Assembly: GCF_002234675.1 (NCBI RefSeq)
Contig: NC_019869.2
Span: forward strand, 14,555,015 to 14,619,014
Direction: 5' to 3'
Length of the DNA stretch: 64,000 bases
Origin: Oryzias latipes
Taxonomy: Eukaryota; Chordata; Actinopteri; Beloniformes; Adrianichthyidae
Every line of letters starts with the position of its first letter. The first letter of the stretch is position 1. Of the stretch, positions 58,110 through 64,000 are shown piece after piece. A program made the translations under genes and the position numbers. Below the pieces are notes generated by a model, which was not told where the DNA came from, searched no databases, and worked only from the letters and a program-made list of their open reading frames with translations.

Positions 58110-60480
58110 TATTTTTCCCCTACGTGCGATAAGTAATTGATCCAGTCAGTCTATGGATTATCCCACTTCAATGTCTGCAGCCTCGTGCCACAAGGGGGCA
58201 GCACTGAACTCAACTCAAAGGCATACTGTGACAGCTCTGTTTTCTAATGAACTGCGTTGTAGAACTTGAGGTAAAGTGGTGGATATTTTAAGGGAGAGTT
58301 ATGAAGTAATGTTAACAAGCCTCTCCTCCCCATACTCATCTCACTTCTTTGATGCAAAAACAAGTTTGCTGTGACACATTTCTTGCTCATTACATTGAAG
58401 AATGTGTCAGACACAACCTAATGCAGCCGCCAACCCGTCTCAACAAGACTCCGTCTGCTGTCATCTGAGGGGGATTTTTGCCACTCACAAAAGCGTTTCC
58501 TTAATCGAACGTGTACCAGCAGGATGATGGAGGAAGCAACAACCTGTGGGGGAAACGACGAAGCTGACAGCTCCTCACAAAGAGTTCTTCTTTTACAAGC
58601 AACAAAAGCCTTTTTACCTGGTGTCATTTAAACATGCAGATCATATGTCTCACAATTATGACTTTATTCTTTTTTGCTAGGAGGGAAATTCCAACAATCA
58701 AAGTGGTTGAAAAGATTTTTTATGATAGTCATCATTTACAGTGAATTAATTTCAAGAATCTTTACAACACCACATTTCAGCTTTATAGTTTACTGAAGTC
58801 GTTTTTCATGTAATAATCAGCTGATTTCAACAAGTCAGCATTATAAAAAGGATTTTAAGAGCTCACAGGAGGCGGATGTGAACAGGAAGATGGACAAATG
58901 TCCTAAAAATGTAAATAAAAGCTGATACAGCTCCACTACTGGTAAAACCAGCTGCTTTTACCAGTTAATAAAAAAGATGATTAGGTATAGGAATCGTTTG
59001 AAATTTGCATTTATTTGGCAGCCCTTTGTGAAGACAAAAGGTCAACATCAACGATCCAATATGTTTCTATGAAATTACCAAATGTGTTGGGTGGTTTTCA
59101 AGTTTGTTTTAGAACAACCAGAGATTGTTCAACTTGAGTTCACATCAATACCACGAGAACATCACTGAAATAAGGTTATGTGCAGTTTGTGTTTCTATGT
59201 TTGCCTCTTTATTTTATTTGGAGCGGGGAAAAAAGGGAGCTAGTTGTCTTTCTGAGCTTTCGTTGTGTGGCATCTGTCACAAACAGAGGCAATCCTAAAC
59301 ATTTAATGGTTTTATCTTAAAATGAAGCTGATGAAAACGTAGAAGAAACGTTTGGGGGTTTTCATTTATGCTGATGATACCTTTCATCACAGAGATCTTG
59401 CTCTTCTAAGAAGTTTTTCCCCTGTCTTGGTAAAACAAACACAGGTGGAAAGAAATCAGATTTTGGGGATTAGATCAGAAAACTTCTAAAAAGTTAGTTT
59501 GGGTCACAAACTAAGTTAAAATACCCCCCCCCCCACACACACAAAAAGACTTGTCTGGCAAGAAACTGCAAGATTTTTATTTATTTATTAGTTTGTTTGT
59601 TTATTTATTTAAAGATATGTACTGTAATAAAAACATTATGATATACATATAATTATGTCTTATATCCTGCCATATTTCAACATGAGTTTTCCTGTCTTTA
59701 ACGTTTTTCCAATAAAATTTTGGAATAATCAGTCCTGCTTGACCCCGGGTAACAGCCTCTCTGTTCCCGCCACTCAACCTAAAGGTTTTCATTAGCAGAG
59801 AAAACTGCATAAGCAGCTGAAGGGTGCTAAAAGTTGCAGCACGCTCACACCAGACAAGAGTGTCAAACAAGGAAGAGTCTTTTTAATGGACAACCTTAAC
59901 GATAGAATCACACATTCTACCTCTGGTTAAATATGTTGAAAAGTGACCACAGGTTTTTTTCTAAGGGCACTTCCTCAAGTGCAAAGAGGTGAGATAGCCT
60001 CAGTCCGGATGCTTTTTTGGAACTCTTTCCTGAAGGGAAGGAGAGACACCTGCATATTCCTGTTAAATGCTCTTACTGCTGGTATAATAACATTTTTTCA
60101 CACAAAATCTTAAATGTTTCTATGAGCATGTTTGGATTTGTTTGAATCCCATTTTTCTTGTGTTTTTTTTCTACTTCCATCTTAGCAAGCTGTGACATGG
60201 GAAGTACTGAAAAGAAGTCACAAATGATGCAACACTCAGATCTTCACTGGACTGTAGCAGGAAGAAATGACTAAGGAAGGAGATGATAAGACTTTTTTCA
60301 AATAAGTCTCTAACCTGAACCAATCTCAGTGCTGGCACTTTTTTTAACTTCAATTTAGAGTTTTGTGTCTCATTCTTAGTAATCTTCAACATTTTTACAT
60401 TTTTCTGTATTGACAAGACAACCTTTAAGTCTTTGCTAGTCTTTGCTCTATTTCTCTCTCTTTCTATATACACACACACA
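58110..60480. other. Intergenic sequence, no gene seen
   Basis: Only short frames without motifs. A short repeat beginning ACTCAGATCTTCACTGGACT (near 60235) recurs at about 61090. Confidence 0.4.
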
Positions 60481-60484
60481 AACC

Positions 60485-60539
<55 letters not shown>
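60485..60539. repeat. (TA)n microsatellite
   Basis: About 26 TA dinucleotides, preceded by (CA)n. Confidence 0.95.
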
Positions 60540-61790
60540 TCTAGGAAAACTGACATTTTAATTAAATGGATGGAACGTTTGATAGACATAAACACAAAAC
60601 AGCACTGTAAAAAGAAAAAAATTACTGTATTGCAAAACTACCTAAGGAATTCATCCATTCATTTGGATGACTTTAAAAAAAAGAAGAAAAAGAATGACTT
60701 CTTTTATCTGAAACCAGCGTTTGGTAAAGTCCAAAGTGTCTCAACGTTGCGCTTTCCCCGTTTCTTATCGTTTTCCATCTACCTTAATTAATACCTAACC
60801 TGCTTTTCTCCTTTATAAACTTTAACTTGGGAAAAAGTCTTTAACATTCCATCAAGACTTTCAGTGGTTTAATGTTTAAATGTTACTTTTTTTCCAGACA
60901 TGCATCAATGTTCCTGCTCTTCAAAATACTGGGATCGCTGGAAAGAGGCTGGGATCACATTCCTCGAGTGTTCTTTTTTTTCCTCCCAGGATATTTTGAA
61001 CAGGCGGGATTTACTTTACTGAAAAACAGAAAAACAGGGAGGCAGAGAAATGGAGGCAGTGATAGGTTTTGTGATAACAACGATGAGACACTCAGATCTT
61101 CACTGGACTGTAGAAGGAAGTCATGATGACTAATGAAAAGTAGATTCAGGAATTTTTTTTTAATCAAAAGAAAATGCAAGATTCAAGTGTTTTTTAGTGT
61201 TTAATAAGTGTAATTTCTGAGTATATCATATCCGATTTCATTCAACACAATAGAAAGATTTCACAAATGACAAATGAAACTCAGACAATTCAGAGACATT
61301 TATATTCTAAGAAGAGTTTAAGTGCTGAAGAAAAGATGATGAAATAATAAAAAAGCAAAGACTTTCAGATTCTTTTGTCAATACAGAAAGATGTCAAAAT
61401 GTTGAAGATTACTGTGGATAAAACACAAAACTCTAAATGGAAGTAAAAAAAGTGTCAGAACTGAGATTGCTTTTGATTTCAGAAAAATGTTCTGTCAGCT
61501 GGCATGTTGCTATGCTGGGGGTTAGGATGTTACGAAAAGAACTTGGGGAAAATGTGTGAATCAACATTTGTTCTTTTAGATTTGTTATTGAATTTGAATT
61601 AATTGGTTCCGTTAAATTAGACATTTCCTCTTAATCTGCCCTTCTTATGCAAAAAACTCATTCAATCAAGTGAAGTGGAACTTCCTGTGTGTTCAACACT
61701 GGCAAAATGTTGCCCGAAAATAAAATGTTTAGGATTCCAAATACATCAAATGATTTAATGACATTATAATTTTAGAAACCTCTATTATTG
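60540..61790. other. AT-rich spacer, no gene seen
   Basis: Contains the second copy of the 60235 short repeat (at 61090-61135). No gene is supported. Confidence 0.4.
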
Positions 61791-61795
61791 TTCTA

Positions 61796-62009
61796 CCCCT
61801 TGTGCTATCCTAGGAACTTTAACATTGGGAGTTGGGTCATCTAGACCCACTAGACAGTTTTCTGAACCTTTTTTCTTCAATGATTTATGATCTTCACTGG
61901 TGTCCATGGATTACATGAAATCTTTCCACCTTTATCCACATTTGTCATGGTAGGAGGAACACTACAATGTAAGAGTGGGCTCTTCTGGACCCCACAGGAT
62001 AGCAAAAGG
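61796..62009. mobile_element. piggyBac-like MITE (family B), copy 2
   Basis: Left end CCCCTTGTGCTATCC and right end GGATAGCAAAAGG are inverted. The interior contains GGGTCATCTAGACCCACTAG and the CATGGATTACATGAAATCTT block shared with copy 3. Flanking TTAA is not preserved here. Confidence 0.6.
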
Positions 62010-62129
62010 CTACAAACGAAAAATAAAATGAACCTTAGAGACCTCCACTCAATAAAAAGTAGTGACATCTAGTGGTAAAGTGAAGCTACAGCAACCTATT
62101 CATACACATTCATGAAGAAATCATAGTTG

Positions 62130-62395
62130 TAGGACGGTGTAGTGGTTGGCACGCTCATCTCCCAGCTGGTTCAAATCCCAGCTGGGACCCCTCTGTATGT
62201 GTTGGTTTTCTCTGAGGCCTCTGGCTTCCACTCACAGTCCCCAAACTTGATTATATAGGTTCATTGATGATCCTAAATTGTCTCCAGGTGTGAGTGTGTG
62301 GCCCTGAAACAGACTGCTCACCCAACAGTAGCTGGGACAGGCTCCAGCAACCTCGTGACCCAGAAAAGGCTTAAGCAGAGTTGGAAAATGGATGA
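62130..62395 (+). repeat. tRNA-headed dispersed repeat
   Basis: GTGTAGTGGTTGGCACGCTC resembles a pol III A box, GGTTCAAATCCCAGCTGG a B box, and the 3' portion has the GCTGGGACAGGCTCCAGCAA, CCTCGTGACCC and AAAATGGATGA blocks typical of a widespread teleost repeat. The middle part is degenerate. Non-coding. Confidence 0.7.
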
Positions 62396-62399
62396 CTGT

Positions 62400-63208
62400 T
62401 TTTTCTACCACCATTTCCTTCAGTCACACAAGTGATTAGTGTTGGAAAAAACCTTGAATCTGTATCAAAATTATTAAATAAAAATCTACTTTAAAAATGT
62501 GGTAATTAAAAATGTTTACACAATCTCATTGTTAAAATAATCCTGGTTTTGAAACATGTTTCCAGATTAAAGAGGATAAAAAACATACGTGAATGATGAA
62601 GGTTAAAATGTTGGTAACAATCTGTTTTGTATTTCTTAAATAAATTTAGCCTTGATTAATGAATTTATTATTGTAAGTTATTCTTGCTTAGAACTTCAAT
62701 AGAAATATTTTAATCACTTTTATCTTTATTAAACACTTTCAGTCAGACTTTTGATTTGATTTGTGCTGGTGTGAGGGTAATTTGTCGGAAGACTTATAAA
62801 TTCCTGTGGGCATATATAATATTTCTGGATGGATTCTTTTGGGAAAAAACTGTAAATGAAGTTTGCTTTCAATGATGTAATGTGACTGCCACCTGCTAGT
62901 TTAGTCTACCCAAGTATAACAAGACGCAACACGGTTGATTACTTCACTTCACTTATTCCCTTATCACTCTTACCTGGGCACAGTTAATTCTGCAATAGAG
63001 CAAGGGAGCGGGGTTGGGATTTTCTTTTATCAGTGTCATCATCATGTGGCTTTTTCTGTTTGAATTTCAGTAGGTATCTGAATGAAATCTATTATTGTTT
63101 AGACCTGCAGATCCTCAAACTTCGATCCATACCTGATGGACTCTTTTGTGGCCATGTTTCCTGAGTGTTTTTGAGGCAACTGAATCGTCATAGCCTACAT
63201 CTGCATGT
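62400..63208. other. AT-rich spacer, no gene seen
   Basis: No reading frame, RNA or repeat boundary that I can support. Confidence 0.4.
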
Positions 63209-63212
63209 TTAA

Positions 63213-63416
63213 CCCTTGTGCTATCCAGGGCACTTTAACGTTGGGAGTTGGGTCATCTAGACCCACTAGACAGTGCGCTGAACTTTTTTCTTCAATGATT
63301 TGTGATTTTCAGTGGTGTCCATGGATTACATGAAATCTTTCCACCTTTATCCACCTTTGTCATGGCAGGGAGAACACATCAAAGTAAGGGTGGGGTCATC
63401 TAAGACAGCACAAGGG
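63213..63416. mobile_element. piggyBac-like MITE (family B), copy 3
   Basis: Preceded by TTAA (63209-63212). Ends CCCTTGTGCTATCC and GACAGCACAAGGG are inverted repeats. The palindromic GGGTCATCTAGACCC core is shared with copies 1 and 2. The best preserved copy. Non-coding. Confidence 0.7.
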
Positions 63417-64000
63417 ATATTATAATAACAACTGATATGTCACAAATGTTCTCAGCTGACATCAACACCATCGTCTTTTGCTTCACGGTACACTGACAAC
63501 ATTTTCTGGACCAGGATCTGGTTTCCTGACCCACCCATGTAAACAGATTTTATTAATTTAATTATTTATTTAAATGATTTGACAGGGACCATGTACAGGA
63601 GCGTTAATCAAAGAAAATATGCTTTGTACCAGACTATACCTCTCAGAGATAATTTCCATCTGTTGTCCTCAAGACATCAAAATACAAAGAATTACAAGTA
63701 ACATTAAAACAATGCAATGCAATTATCGGCACATAAAAGGTCTGATTATTTCATGATAAAAAACAAAAGAGAGAGGGAAAGAACATTGCAAAAACTATTT
63801 AAAATATTACATATTTTAATAAAAATAAAGCTATTTAAAATAAAAAAGTTGTTTCAATTCCATGCCAAGTTTTTACAAGTTTTTGCAAAATTTTAGGTGC
63901 GTTGTTAGTTTTATTCCATCTACCGATATAATCCTAGAAAACCCACAGAGTCAAATTTGTCTGCAGTTTTTTTTAAATCATAATTTTAGTTCTTTTTCTT
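63417..64000. other. AT-rich end of window, no gene seen
   Basis: No supported features. Confidence 0.4.

Overview
The window looks like nuclear DNA of a teleost fish, probably a percomorph. It has vertebrate multi-exon genes with GT-AG introns, AT-rich spacers and a dense mixture of fish-type transposons (Tc1-like, hAT, PIF/Harbinger, P-like, piggyBac-like MITEs, several LINE families, tRNA-headed repeats). There are no prokaryotic features. The species cannot be fixed from the sequence alone.

Three host genes can be assembled exon by exon. (1) mfsd2a, + strand, 3032-12907, 14 coding exons, 527 aa: a sodium-dependent lysophosphatidylcholine transporter. It has a GC-box promoter in front and a 3' UTR to about 14270. 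(2) slc39a7 (ZIP7/KE4), + strand, 34590-41496, 7 coding exons, 476 aa: a zinc exporter of the ER/Golgi, with a repetitive histidine-rich N-terminal part. (3) A rhodopsin-class chemoattractant-type GPCR, - strand, 48888-46364, two coding exons, 350 aa. All three open reading frames are intact across their splice junctions.

Layout: 1-438 is the 3' end of a poly-A retroposon. 438-3000 holds repeat fragments. 3032-14270 is mfsd2a. 14390-17177 is a cluster of broken LINE, SINE-like and MITE copies. 17178-32145 is a direct tandem duplication of a roughly 6.9-kb unit. 32900-33694 is a solo LTR. 34581-42000 is slc39a7, with hAT-type insertions in its introns. 42000-46360 is MITE-rich. 46364-48892 is the GPCR, with a large foldback element in its intron. 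49430-49850 is a Tc1 remnant. 52914-55767 is a two-gene PIF/Harbinger element. 55780-56640 is an LTR-retrotransposon gag remnant. 56800-58100 is an L2/CR1-like LINE. 58100-64000 has no gene that I can support, only simple repeats, MITEs and one tRNA-headed repeat.

The most unusual part is the tandem duplication. Each unit carries a P-element-like transposon (CA...TG ends, 8-bp target duplication CATTTTAC) that encodes a spliced THAP zinc finger and no transposase. Each unit also has an L1-type ORF2 fragment, and an intact, intronless 431-aa reading frame with a ubiquitin/SUMO-protease-like fold signature that I cannot assign to a known host gene or transposon. A GC-rich poly-A retroposon entered only the second unit and split it with a 14-16 bp target duplication, which orders the two events. 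The unit edges differ more between copies than the interior does, which suggests gene conversion or repeated exchange.
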